Source: Ureibacillus endophyticus
GTDB lineage: Bacteria; Bacillota; Bacilli; Bacillales_A; Planococcaceae
DNA length: 64,000 nucleotides
Reading direction: 5' to 3'
Assembly (NCBI RefSeq): GCF_003628435.1
Contig: NZ_RBZN01000003.1
Span: 1 to 64,000, forward strand
Shown here: one piece after another, positions 1 to 7,829 of the stretch
How positions within the stretch are numbered: the stretch's first letter is position 1
Layout: every line of letters starts with the position of its first letter
The notes under the pieces: model-generated
The model's database searches: none
The model's input: only the letters and a program-made list of their open reading frames with translations
What the model was told of the DNA's origin: nothing
Translations under genes and position numbers: made by a program

Positions 1-145
1 TAGTTTTGTGTGTGGTAACCTCAACTAACACCAAAATCCAGGGGGTGGCAAGTTTTTTTGCGTAAAAGACTATAAAACCAACGATTATTAGCGATTTATA
101 TATATAAGTTTTGACAATACGGTAAAGGGAGTAGGAGGGAAATTT

Positions 146-1390
146 ATGAAATGGAGAAACTTTCCGCAGAACGTAAAAGTCAGGCTTATTACATCATTTT
201 TTAATCGTCTAACATCATCAGCAATCATGCCTTTTATGGCGTTATTTTTTGCTCAAAATTTAAATAAAGTTTGGGCAGGAATATTTTTAGTTATAACTGT
301 AATTATTAGTTTCATTTTCAATTTAATAGGAGGCTATATTTCAGATCGGTTTAACCGAAAGAAAATTCTATTGATTACTTCATCTTTGAGTGCACTAATG
401 TTTTTGTTAATGACCATCAGTTTAATACCTGAAACCAAGATTATTGGCTTATTTGCAATCGCATATATTGCCTTTACGATAACGAGTAGTATGGAATACC
501 CAACGATGGACGCACTTATAATCGATTCAACTACTCCGGAAAACCGTAAATTTATTTATGCTGCGGATTACTGGCTTGTGAATCTTTCAATGGCGATTGG
601 AACAGCAGCGGGTGGACTTTTATATGTAAATCACCAACTTCTATTGTTTGTCATTTTAACCGTTACATTAATATGTATTTCGATAGCCTTTATGCTTTGG
701 TTGAATGAAACAGATAGAGTACTACTTAAGCAAAAACATCAAAATGTATTAGTGGATGTTTTGAATAATTATAAAATTGCTCTTCAAGATGGTCCATTTG
801 TAAAAGTTGTTGTTGGATCAATGTTGATCATTGGAGCGGAATTAACGTTAAATAATTATATTGGGGTTCGATTAGTAGAGTCTTTCGATTCTATTTTTTT
901 AGGGAGCTTTGAAATTAGTGGCGTCAGGATGTTAAGTTTACTAAATGTAGAAAATATGTTGATTGTCGTCATCCTTACATTTATCGTTACGAAAATAACA
1001 GATCGCTTCAGTACGAAAAAGATGCTTATTTTTGGTTTTATACTTTACGGTATCGGCTATACGATTATTACATCGGGGAATGTTTGGTATGTATTGATTT
1101 TCTTTAACTTTATAGCAACGATGGGTGAACTAATCTATTCTCCAATAGTCAATGCAGAACAGGCAAATATGATGCCAAAGGATCAAAGAGGCTCCTATGC
1201 TGCATTTGCAAATCTAGGTTATACAGGTGGAGATTTAATTGCACGTTTTAGTATTATTATGGGTGTATTTTTAATGCCTTCTCAAATGTCAATTTACATG
1301 GGAATTATAATATTAGCTGGAAGTATATTATTATATACAGGGTTGTTTAAGAGAAAGTTAGTCACAGTGAAATCGATTGCTGAAGCATAA
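146..1390 (+). CDS. MFS multidrug-type efflux transporter
   Basis: A 414-residue, strongly hydrophobic protein with about 12 predicted membrane helices. The MFS motif A signature (GGYISDRFNRKK, residues 62-73) follows the second helix. By family it is a proton-coupled exporter of the multidrug type, but nothing in the sequence identifies the substrate. The ATG is preceded by AGGAGG at 133-138, which fixes the start. It appears monocistronic: a 6S RNA gene follows about 100 bp downstream. Length and topology are normal for the family. Confidence 0.8.
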   Translation: MKWRNFPQNVKVRLITSFFNRLTSSAIMPFMALFFAQNLNKVWAGIFLVITVIISFIFNLIGGYISDRFNRKKILLITSSLSALMFLLMTISLIPETKIIGLFAIAYIAFTITSSMEYPTMDALIIDSTTPENRKFIYAADYWLVNLSMAIGTAAGGLLYVNHQLLLFVILTVTLICISIAFMLWLNETDRVLLKQKHQNVLVDVLNNYKIALQDGPFVKVVVGSMLIIGAELTLNNYIGVRLVESFDSIFLGSFEISGVRMLSLLNVENMLIVVILTFIVTKITDRFSTKKMLIFGFILYGIGYTIITSGNVWYVLIFFNFIATMGELIYSPIVNAEQANMMPKDQRGSYAAFANLGYTGGDLIARFSIIMGVFLMPSQMSIYMGIIILAGSILLYTGLFKRKLVTVKSIAEA

Positions 1391-1460
1391 GCGGTAAAAG
1401 TAAAAAATATCTCTTATAACCAATAATAATCCTTTGACATTTCTCTTAAAACATACTTAC

Positions 1461-1487
1461 TTGATTAAGTAATTGCTAAAGTATAAT
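1461..1487 (+). promoter_or_regulatory. Probable SigA promoter of the 6S RNA gene
   Basis: A perfect TATAAT box lies at 1482-1487, with a TTGATT -35-like element at 1461-1466 (15-bp spacer, slightly short). The -10 box ends 10 bp before the closing stem of the 6S RNA starts, as expected for its promoter. A small palindrome (TTACTT, four bases, AAGTAA) overlaps the -35 region. Confidence 0.5.
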
Positions 1488-1497
1488 ATAATTATAA

Positions 1498-1677
1498 GCT
1501 GCGTTGTACGTACGATATTAAGTTTTAACCTTTAAGCTGTAAAAGGGAGTTTTAGATTGAAGGTGGAATGGCGAGCATCACACTTTGTGACTGATGATAG
1601 ACAGGAAATCTTTTGCGAACACCCACTTTGAGGAGTGGTGGTTTAAAACTTTCTATTTAAACTAACGGCAAGGCGGC
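1498..1677 (+). ncRNA. bsrB: 6S RNA (BsrB / 6S-2 type)
   Basis: About 180 nt with no convincing reading frame, between a good promoter and a good terminator. The ends pair: GCTGC plus TTGT at 1498-1507 with GGCAAGGCGGC at 1667-1677, forming the closing stem of a 6S-like rod. In the 5' strand of the expected central bubble lies AAGTTTTAACCTTT (1520-1533). This is the reverse complement of the product RNA that, as I recall, B. subtilis RNA polymerase makes from 6S-2 RNA. Known function: it mimics an open promoter and sequesters housekeeping RNA polymerase. Mature ends are inferred from the stem. The subtype rests on the pRNA match and is less sure than the family. Confidence 0.8.
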
Positions 1678-1697
1678 TTCCTAATTTAAGCATTAAT

Positions 1698-1733
1698 AAC
1701 ACTCTTACATAATTATGTAAGGGTGTTTTTTTT
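1698..1733 (+). terminator. Terminator of the 6S RNA gene
   Basis: Stem AACACTCTTACAT pairs with ATGTAAGGGTGTT around an AATT loop and is followed by a run of eight T. It lies about 20 nt after the 6S closing stem. Confidence 0.85.
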
Positions 1734-1780
1734 ATGGAGGATGTAAATTGAAAATTTCGATATAATTTATGATATAAAGG

Positions 1781-2096
1781 ATTATTATTGGACTAGTTCA
1801 GAGATTCTTAACCTATTCTAGTTTCATCTAGTGGTCATGTTATGATTGCAAGTGAAATATTAGGTTTAGGTGAACAAGTATTTACATTTGCCATTTTAAC
1901 AAATACTGCAACATTATTTGCAATACTATTTATTTACCGCAATGATATAGGGGAACTTATTATTAATTCAATCGTTTACCTGAAAACAAAACATAATCGT
2001 TATCGAAGTGACTCTCACTTTGTTATCTTTATTAGGTACATTGCTTCTTATATTTCCGATACAACATCGTATATGGCGAATTGTAATTGTTCATGA
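1781..2096 (+). pseudogene. Decayed undecaprenyl-diphosphatase (UppP/BacA) fragment
   Basis: Translation pieces match the N-terminal third of UppP spread over several frames. IIIGLVQ at about 1781-1801 resembles the first helix. After a frame change comes LVSSSGHVMIASEILGLG at 1818-1871, matching the catalytic-loop motif of the family (PVSSTGH). This is followed by a helix-rich stretch to about 2010 that ends in another frameshift. No full-length enzyme can be read: the intact protein is about 270 residues and the second conserved motif is missing. The only open stretch (1842-2096) starts inside the motif without a ribosome binding site. I call it a remnant rather than a small gene. Identification rests on the short motif. 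Confidence 0.55.
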
Positions 2097-2137
2097 AGAG
2101 TGTTCAAGAACATAGTAAAATGAGGGAGGAAAGTATT

Positions 2138-2479
2138 ATGACGAGTAAGATTACACCAGAAAAATTACTTCAAAAAATGAATGAAGGGGAAAAGTTAATA
2201 CTTCTAGATGTCAGAGCTGAAGAAAAATATAACGACTATCATATTGAAGGAAAACATATCGAGTCCCTTAACATAAATAAATCTAAAATTTTCGCATTAG
2301 AAACAAATGATGAAAATAGTGTTAAATCTTTGCCAAAGAATGAACAAATTATTGTTACGTGCACGACAGGAAATTCTGCAACAAAATGTGCAAATATCCT
2401 TGCGAAAAAAGAATACGATGTTGTCGTTTTAGAAGGTGGAGTTACAGCCTGGAAAGAATACTTAAAAACAGTGAAGTAG
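2138..2479 (+). CDS. Single-domain rhodanese (sulfurtransferase)
   Basis: A 113-residue protein with one rhodanese domain: ILLDVR (21-26), then the active-site loop CTTGNSA with the nucleophile at Cys75, then the C-terminal GGVTAWKEY (100-108). Such proteins carry sulfane sulfur as a cysteine persulfide. I choose ATG 2138 because GGGAGGAAAG lies just before it; an earlier in-frame ATG has no such site and would overlap the uppP remnant. The nearby CcdA-like gene and YunC may share thiol or sulfur chemistry, but they are not in one operon. Confidence 0.85.
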   Translation: MTSKITPEKLLQKMNEGEKLILLDVRAEEKYNDYHIEGKHIESLNINKSKIFALETNDENSVKSLPKNEQIIVTCTTGNSATKCANILAKKEYDVVVLEGGVTAWKEYLKTVK

Positions 2480-2492
2480 AGAAATTAAAAAA

Positions 2493-2525
2493 CACGCAAG
2501 AATGCCACTAACAACATTCTTGCGT
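2493..2525. terminator. Convergent (bidirectional) terminator
   Basis: ACGCAAGAATG pairs with CATTCTTGCGT. On the minus strand the stem is followed by TTTTTTAA, a proper terminator for the yunC-side transcript. On the plus strand the T-run is weaker. It separates the rhodanese gene from the convergent minus-strand unit. Confidence 0.75.
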
Positions 2526-2532
2526 AGCGGTT

Positions 2533-2685
2533 TTAATTTCGTTGTAATGGGCTATCCTCATTTGCATCTAAACTTCGACCACCGTCATCTTCCCACCGAT
2601 CAATATCAAATCGATCGCCTTCCAACGTTCTTGGAAGTTTTGATATTGAATTATTGAAAAAATTAACAATGATTACTGTCATCAT
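2533..2685 (-). CDS. Small hypothetical protein (50 aa) downstream of yunC
   Basis: A 50-codon frame starting with two ATG codons. It has a hydrophobic start (VIIVNFF) and an acidic tail (DRFDIDRWEDDGG). It lies 39 bp after the yunC-like gene on the same strand, and its stop is 8 bp before the minus-strand terminator stem, so it probably shares that transcript. The ribosome binding site is weak (AAAAGG touching the first ATG). It matches no family I can name. It could be a chance frame. Confidence 0.4.
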   Translation of the reverse strand: MMTVIIVNFFNNSISKLPRTLEGDRFDIDRWEDDGGRSLDANEDSPLQRN

Positions 2686-2724
2686 CCTTTTATATTTAAT
2701 GATTTTAGTACATGTCCTATCTAG

Positions 2725-3027
2725 TTAAATCATCTTAAGTAGTGCATCCTCACCAATCATTCCTTTAACAATCCCCAGCTTTTCTGCTTCATACGTAACT
2801 GACTCTAGTGGAGCTTTTAGTAACTGTTCAATTGTTTTGACTCCAACCGCACGACCTGCAATAATTTTCCGATCTGCTAATTTACTGTTTAAAAGACTGA
2901 CATCTAAAGCACCGCACATAATATACCCGTTCTCATTTGAAACCGTTAATAATGTTGTCTTAGGTAAATGCACAGTAACGGCAGTAAACATGTGTCCGTT
3001 CAATTCAATCGGTTCAATTGTAACCAT
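2725..3027 (-). CDS. yunC: YunC-like DUF1805 protein
   Basis: A 100-residue soluble protein that I recognise as the DUF1805/YunC family from its overall pattern: IEPIELNG at the N-terminus, LTVSNENGYIMCGALDV in the middle, then DRKIIAGRAVGVKT. Family members are small alpha/beta proteins of unknown biochemical role, widespread in Firmicutes. The start at 3027 is chosen because GAAAGGAGCGG lies 7-10 bp upstream; a longer frame reads through that site. It is divergent from the CcdA-like gene. Confidence 0.75.
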   Translation of the reverse strand: MVTIEPIELNGHMFTAVTVHLPKTTLLTVSNENGYIMCGALDVSLLNSKLADRKIIAGRAVGVKTIEQLLKAPLESVTYEAEKLGIVKGMIGEDALLKMI

Positions 3028-3141
3028 TCTTTCCGCTCCTTTCCTCAATATAAAATATGGAATTAGGCGAAAAGTGTTCCCGGTTACACTTTTAAAATTA
3101 TTTGCAAGCTAGTATTGTTAGTGTGGGAAGGGGTTAATTTT

Positions 3142-3876
3142 ATGTACAATTTGCTTTCAAAGATAAGCAATTTTTTTAGTGAACCAATTTCTACATTTTT
3201 AAATTCTTATGAGCATTCTCCTTTAATTATAGCCATTCTATTGGGATTAATTGGTGCATTTACACCATGTCAGTTAACGGGTAATATAAGTGCAATTACC
3301 TTTTATGGATATCGAACAATTCGAAGCGAAAATGTTTGGAAAGAATTAGCTTCATTTATTTTAGGAAAAGTTTTTGTATTTAGTTTGATTGGGTGGTTTG
3401 CGTGGATATTTGGACAAGTCTTTGAGCGTGAAATGACAAATTATTTTCCAATATTCCGCAAAATTATTGGACCACTGTTAATTATGACGGGTTTAATGTT
3501 ATTAGGGGTTTTTAAGTTTACATTCATAGATCGTTTAACTACGAAAATTCCGCTCGTCATGAAAGAAGGGAAACTAGGATCTTTTCTATTAGGTGCTAGT
3601 TTTTCTATTGCCTTTTGTCCAACAATGTTTGTATTATTTTTCATCTGGCTTATGCCAACAGTGGTCACTACATCCTATGGCTTTGTTTTACCAGCAGTTT
3701 TTGGGTTAGCAACATCTATTCCATTACTAGTCATTTTTGCACTTATTGAAGCGTTCGATGCGAAAGGACTTATCCTAAAAAGAAGTAAAGGAATCGGGGC
3801 AGTTGTTCATAGACTTTCTGGGGTATTACTTGTGACGATAGGCTTTTTCGATACGTTAACTTACTGGGGGTTTTAA
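3142..3876 (+). CDS. CcdA/DsbD-like thiol-transfer membrane protein
   Basis: A 244-residue membrane protein with about six helices. It carries the family hallmark of two cysteines placed next to prolines at matching points of two inverted halves: TPCQ (Cys43) and FCPT (Cys159). In CcdA and DsbD such cysteines carry reducing equivalents from thioredoxin across the membrane for cytochrome c maturation or disulfide repair. It is clearly divergent from classical CcdA and is also like proteins annotated cytochrome c biogenesis or sulfite exporter family. The ATG at 3142 follows GGAAGGGG; an upstream TTG at 3115 lacks such a site. Confidence 0.65.
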   Translation: MYNLLSKISNFFSEPISTFLNSYEHSPLIIAILLGLIGAFTPCQLTGNISAITFYGYRTIRSENVWKELASFILGKVFVFSLIGWFAWIFGQVFEREMTNYFPIFRKIIGPLLIMTGLMLLGVFKFTFIDRLTTKIPLVMKEGKLGSFLLGASFSIAFCPTMFVLFFIWLMPTVVTTSYGFVLPAVFGLATSIPLLVIFALIEAFDAKGLILKRSKGIGAVVHRLSGVLLVTIGFFDTLTYWGF

Positions 3877-4027
3877 TGAGTTTAGACTAGTACAGAGATT
3901 TAAAAAAACGATACATTTTTATGAATTTATTTATGGAATTTTCTTACTGTTAGATTCATAATAATATTAAAGTCTGATTGTGAAGAAAAGGTTTTAGGAA
4001 AAAAAGTCTACAGAAAAAGAGGTATCT

Positions 4028-5749
4028 ATGAAAAGTTTACAAACAAAAATGCTTGTGATTTTTTCATCAATCTTTATTATTTCTACACTAATTATAAGTT
4101 ATTCAATTTATGAATCTTCTACAAAACTTGTAGTAGATTCTATTAGTTCACAAGCAAAAATTATAGCTGAAAATGTTGTTTCTAAAATTGATGTAAACCA
4201 ATTTGAGCAAATTACAACTGAAGAAACCGAGTACTACTATGAACTACGTGAAGAACTAAATGAAATTAGAAAAATGAATGGTTTAAATTACCTTTATACT
4301 ATGAAAAGTAAAAAGAATGACGATGGTTCTTCCGAATACTATTATGTTGTTGATGGATTACCATTAGACTCAGATGATGCATCGAGTCTCGGTGAAGTTG
4401 AGCAAAATGAATATGAGGCATTAATCAATACGTTTAAAACTGGTGAAACGCAAGTAGGAGAACTCACGTATGATAAAGAATATGGGGCAAACGTATCTGC
4501 ATATGTTCCAATTAGAAACTCTAATGGAGAGATGATTGGTTTAATTGGTGCCGATTATAATGCTGACCATATTTATGAATTGATGAATGATAAGAAACGT
4601 GAATTAATGATTTATACGATCGTTGTACTTCTAGTGATTATCTGTGTCATTTATTTCGTTGCTAGAATGATTAACCGCCCATTAAAACGATTAACTTTAG
4701 AAATGCGTAAAGTTAAAACAGGGGACTTTACTGTTCATTTGGAAACAAAACGAAAAGATGAAATAGGCGAACTTACAAATACATTTAATGATATGGTGAA
4801 CAATGTAAAAAATATGATTCGAACAATTGATGATAGTTCCCAAAAATTAACGCTATCCTCTGAGGAAATGTCTATGACAGCTGAGCATAACACTACTATG
4901 ACCGAAACCTTAACAGAAGCAATACAAGGAATCATGTATGGTGCTAATCGACAAGTTGATATCATTTCCAATGCAGCAGATACGATTAAAGAAATGTCAA
5001 ATGAGATTTTACAAATTTCAAAAAATATAGAAGAAGTTTCATCCTCTTCGGAATTTGCAACTAAAACGTCCATTAATGGAAGAGAACAGCTTGAACATGC
5101 AATCAAACAGATGGAACAGATTAAAAGTACACAATATCACTCATCTGAAGTAATTAAAGATCTTGGTGAAAAATCCAATGAAATTAATGAAATTGTTGTC
5201 ATGATTACAGATATTGCGGACCAAACAAATCTTCTTGCATTAAACGCAGCCATTGAAGCTGCACGTGCAGGTGAATATGGTAAAGGATTTGCTGTCGTAT
5301 CAGAAGAAGTTCGAAAACTTGCGGAACAATCAGGTGATGCTGCAAGCCGTATTGCAAGTTTAATTCAAGAAATACAAATGAAAACAAAAGATGCCATGGA
5401 AACAATGGTTAACAGTAATCAGGAAGTTGATAAAGGCACAATCGTAATGGTCAATACCAGTGAGGTTTTCGATAAGATTAATAATGCAATTCATGTTGTT
5501 ACAGAGCAAATTGAAGAGGTAAATAAGACCATTGCCCAGCTTTCTCAAGGTAGTGTGAAAATCGTAGAAATTATCCATGAAGTCCATGAGATTGCCCAAC
5601 AATCCACTAACAAAACAAACGATTTTGCAGAACTTACTGAAGAACAATTGGCGTTAACTGAGGAAGTTTATGCATCAATAGAACAATTACGTGAAATGTC
5701 TGAACAACTAGAAACGATGGTTGGCCAATTTAAGTATGAAAAAAATTAA
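4028..5749 (+). CDS. Methyl-accepting chemotaxis protein (membrane)
   Basis: A 573-residue chemoreceptor. Helix 8-26 anchors it. An external sensor of about 165 residues of the Cache kind (LNYLYTM, then VVDGLP) is followed by a second helix at about 193-214, a HAMP domain, and a long coiled-coil signalling domain. The conserved hairpin tip that binds CheA and CheW is at about 398-425 ([20 protein letters not shown]). It would control flagellar bias through CheA. The ligand cannot be told. It stands alone, and I could find no SigD-type promoter before it. Confidence 0.88.
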   Translation: MKSLQTKMLVIFSSIFIISTLIISYSIYESSTKLVVDSISSQAKIIAENVVSKIDVNQFEQITTEETEYYYELREELNEIRKMNGLNYLYTMKSKKNDDGSSEYYYVVDGLPLDSDDASSLGEVEQNEYEALINTFKTGETQVGELTYDKEYGANVSAYVPIRNSNGEMIGLIGADYNADHIYELMNDKKRELMIYTIVVLLVIICVIYFVARMINRPLKRLTLEMRKVKTGDFTVHLETKRKDEIGELTNTFNDMVNNVKNMIRTIDDSSQKLTLSSEEMSMTAEHNTTMTETLTEAIQGIMYGANRQVDIISNAADTIKEMSNEILQISKNIEEVSSSSEFATKTSINGREQLEHAIKQMEQIKSTQYHSSEVIKDLGEKSNEINEIVVMITDIADQTNLLALNAAIEAARAGEYGKGFAVVSEEVRKLAEQSGDAASRIASLIQEIQMKTKDAMETMVNSNQEVDKGTIVMVNTSEVFDKINNAIHVVTEQIEEVNKTIAQLSQGSVKIVEIIHEVHEIAQQSTNKTNDFAELTEEQLALTEEVYASIEQLREMSEQLETMVGQFKYEKN

Positions 5750-5830
5750 AGTATAGAACCTTTTTATTGTTTGATACTAAAAAAGATTTCACAAATGGAA
5801 TCAAACATGATGAATTAAGGGGTGTTATCA

Positions 5831-5989
5831 ATGGGTAGTAAAAAGGGAATCCTTGATCCGAATTCAGATAAGACTCACAAAAACTGGGAAAAGCCGAAAT
5901 TTCAAAAATCTCAAATGAACGGTGAAACGAAAATAACACCGCATAATGAACGTTTGAGAAAAGGTGATTTTGACGCTAGACAGCTTTAG
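5831..5989 (+). CDS. YpzG-like small protein, copy 1
   Basis: A 52-residue basic, polar protein. The HKNWEKPKFQKSQMNGET core and the ending DARQL resemble the YpzG-like family of spore-forming Bacillaceae as I remember it; its function is unknown. GGGGTG lies 6 bp before the ATG. The unit has its own upstream region (from about 5776) and its own terminator at 6018-6046, and is duplicated immediately downstream. Unlike copy 2, it lacks a terminal Trp. Confidence 0.6.
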   Translation: MGSKKGILDPNSDKTHKNWEKPKFQKSQMNGETKITPHNERLRKGDFDARQL

Positions 5990-6017
5990 TACATCATGGT
6001 GGTTCAGTGAAGCGCAT

Positions 6018-6046
6018 GCCCGGAATGAATTTTCCGGGTTTTTTTT
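6018..6046 (+). terminator. Terminator of YpzG-like copy 1
   Basis: GCCCGGAA pairs with TTCCGGGT around a short loop and is followed by a run of eight T. Confidence 0.85.
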
Positions 6047-6126
6047 ATGCATAAAATGAATGAGATGATTAATACTAAAAAAGATTTCACAATGGAATCA
6101 AACATGATGAACAGGGGTGTTATCGA

Positions 6127-6276
6127 ATGGGTAAGAAGGGTCCTTTTGGCTCAAATTCTCTGAAGAATCACCGAAACTGGGGTAAGCAGAAGTTTCAAAA
6201 GTCTCGAAATGGTCTAATGGAAGTATCATTCCAAAACCAAATTTTGAGATGTGAATCTAAAGCTAGACAGTGGTAA
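6127..6276 (+). CDS. YpzG-like small protein, copy 2
   Basis: A 49-residue protein, a diverged paralogue of the one ending at 5989. It shares the start MG-KKG, HRNWGKQKFQKS and the tail SKARQW. The copied block includes the upstream DNA (the two leaders at 5776-5830 and 6073-6126 are almost identical), so gene and control region were duplicated together. The middle part (LMEVSFQNQILRCE) has diverged most. The family is associated with Bacillaceae endospore formers; its role is unknown. Confidence 0.6.
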   Translation: MGKKGPFGSNSLKNHRNWGKQKFQKSRNGLMEVSFQNQILRCESKARQW

Positions 6277-6304
6277 TGCATCATGAAGATTTCAGTGAAT
6301 CATG

Positions 6305-6328
6305 GCCCGGAGCTTTCCGGGTTTTTTT
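6305..6328 (+). terminator. Terminator of YpzG-like copy 2
   Basis: CCCGGA-GCTT-TCCGGG followed by seven T. Same design as the terminator of copy 1. Confidence 0.85.
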
Positions 6329-6434
6329 GTTAATATCACATACATTATTTACGCGGCTTACAATATGTAAAGCCGCGATTTTAATGTTCGATATCCAGTT
6401 CCATATTAACTATCTATAAGCTCCTATCCATAAA

Positions 6435-6830
6435 TTAGTTCAACACTGAATAATTTTGTTCCATTTCACTAGTAGGCGGTGCTATTAATGCTTTGGCATC
6501 CGAACTTAAAGCATTATAGATTTTAGGATTAGATAATAGATCCTTTTGTAAAAATGTGAATCGTTTTATCTCTGAAAACTCGCAATTATAAGCTAGTTTA
6601 TTAATATGACGGATGATTAGTTGTGTTTCCCTCGAATATAATTCATCATTTTTTTCATTGTTAAAATCATGAACGTAATTAACTAAAGTTAATGCTTCCA
6701 TACTTAATTTAGAACGGATATGTGGCTTTTTAAATTTGCTCTCATTTAGTTCGATTATTTTACGAGCTTGTAAATAATCACTTTTTCCAATGGCCTTTTC
6801 TAGAGAAATTATGTCACGGTCGATTTTCAT
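6435..6830 (-). CDS. Hypothetical protein, helical, 131 aa
   Basis: I do not recognise the family. The protein is soluble, charged and probably all-helical (for example DIISLEKAIGKSDYLQARKI at 6-25, reminiscent of a TPR-like helical repeat, but no repeat is proven). It has no signal peptide, membrane helix or cysteine pair. The start is well supported by TTGGAGG 8 bp upstream of the ATG at 6830. It is an isolated gene; a hairpin at about 6351-6374 (GCGGCTTAC against GTAAAGCCGC) may terminate it. Confidence 0.6.
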   Translation of the reverse strand: MKIDRDIISLEKAIGKSDYLQARKIIELNESKFKKPHIRSKLSMEALTLVNYVHDFNNEKNDELYSRETQLIIRHINKLAYNCEFSEIKRFTFLQKDLLSNPKIYNALSSDAKALIAPPTSEMEQNYSVLN

Positions 6831-7165
6831 AAGTATTTTCCTCCAATATTTAGAAAATATTACTAATTACATTTTTAATTATAAAAGAAAAAAGTCCTAT
6901 AAGGAATATATAGGCAATGGAAGAATAAGAAATTTTATTTACAAATATGTTAAGAAAAATTAAATTTTATCGTTTAACCTAGTATATTCCCTTTCTTTAT
7001 GTTAAAGTTCCTATTCAACTATCAATTAAAACTGTCCTTATTCAATTTATATTTTGGGGTTAATCTAAGCCTCTAGACCGATAGAAAACTCTACCCCTAG
7101 TCGGTTACCAAAGACTTACGAATCTTTTATATTTTTATTAAAAGACTAAGTTGAAAGGAATTATT
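6831..7165. other. Intergenic region with a possible pseudoknot
   Basis: AT-rich, no coding frame supported. The only structure is a pair of interleaved 5-bp stems just upstream of the papain-like gene: GGGGT (7056-7060) with ACCCC (7093-7097), and ACCGA (7077-7081) with TCGGT (7101-7105). That is the order of an H-type pseudoknot. It may be chance. Confidence 0.3.
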
Positions 7166-7720
7166 ATGGAGAGGAAAAAAATATACTTATTATTTACAGA
7201 CACTGGCACTATGTTTACGAAGATGATTAAGCTATATACAAAAAAGCCATATAATCATGCTTCTATTGTGTTTGATGAGCAGATGATGGAAGTATATAGT
7301 TTTGGACGTAAAAAACCTCGCAATCCTTTCGTTGGTGGCTTTGTATATGAAGATGTACGTCAAGGACTTTTTCTTAATGCTCGATGTGCGATTTATAGTT
7401 GTAATGTAACGGAAGAGCAACTTGGAAAAATGCGATCGTTTATTAATAAAATTGAGAAGGAAAAGGATTTATATAGATATAACTTATTAGGAATTATTTC
7501 GTTTATCATCAATAAGCCACTTCATCGCAAAAATGCATATTTTTGCTCAGAATTTGTTGCGAGAGTTTTAAAAGAGGGAGAATTAATCGACTTCGAAAAA
7601 CCATTGTCTTTAATTTCACCGTCTGATTTACAAAATATCGAAAACTTAACATTAGAGTATGAAGGTCTATTAGCTGATTTATTTGCTGATTCCGCAAAAG
7701 AATACTCAATGGTAGTATAG
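7166..7720 (+). CDS. Permuted papain-like (YiiX/YycO-type) protein
   Basis: A 184-residue protein with the order of a circularly permuted NlpC/P60 papain fold. The histidine comes early in PYNHASI (His31) and the cysteine late in NAYFCSEFV (Cys127, followed by SEF). Family members are thought to be amidases or lipid-linked hydrolases. There is no signal peptide, so it probably acts in the cytoplasm. ATG 7166 is used because AAAGGAA lies before it; a TTG at 7151 is the longer option. It is monocistronic with a terminator at 7726. Confidence 0.75.
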   Translation: MERKKIYLLFTDTGTMFTKMIKLYTKKPYNHASIVFDEQMMEVYSFGRKKPRNPFVGGFVYEDVRQGLFLNARCAIYSCNVTEEQLGKMRSFINKIEKEKDLYRYNLLGIISFIINKPLHRKNAYFCSEFVARVLKEGELIDFEKPLSLISPSDLQNIENLTLEYEGLLADLFADSAKEYSMVV

Positions 7721-7724
7721 CTGA

Positions 7725-7752
7725 GCCACCATAGAATATGGTGGTTTTTTAT
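7725..7752 (+). terminator. Terminator after the papain-like gene
   Basis: CCACCAT pairs with ATGGTGG and is followed by a run of T. Confidence 0.85.
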
Positions 7753-7829
7753 TTTTAACAAATATGGATTTTAGAATAAAGTAAAAACTCTATAGAAAGA
7801 ATAGAAGTAGAATAAAAAAAGAGGTGAAA

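Noticed and set aside
111-145. TTGACA just before the first MFS gene
   Set aside because: The matching -10 position would fall inside the ribosome binding site, so it cannot drive this gene.
1434-1456. Perfect TTGACA upstream of the 6S RNA gene
   Set aside because: No -10 box lies 16-19 bp after it; the TATAAT that fits the 6S start is too far downstream (42 bp).
4735-5647. Antisense frames within the chemoreceptor gene (123, 66 and 95 codons)
   Set aside because: They mirror the heptad coiled-coil coding sequence on the opposite strand and lack start signals; shadows of the real gene.
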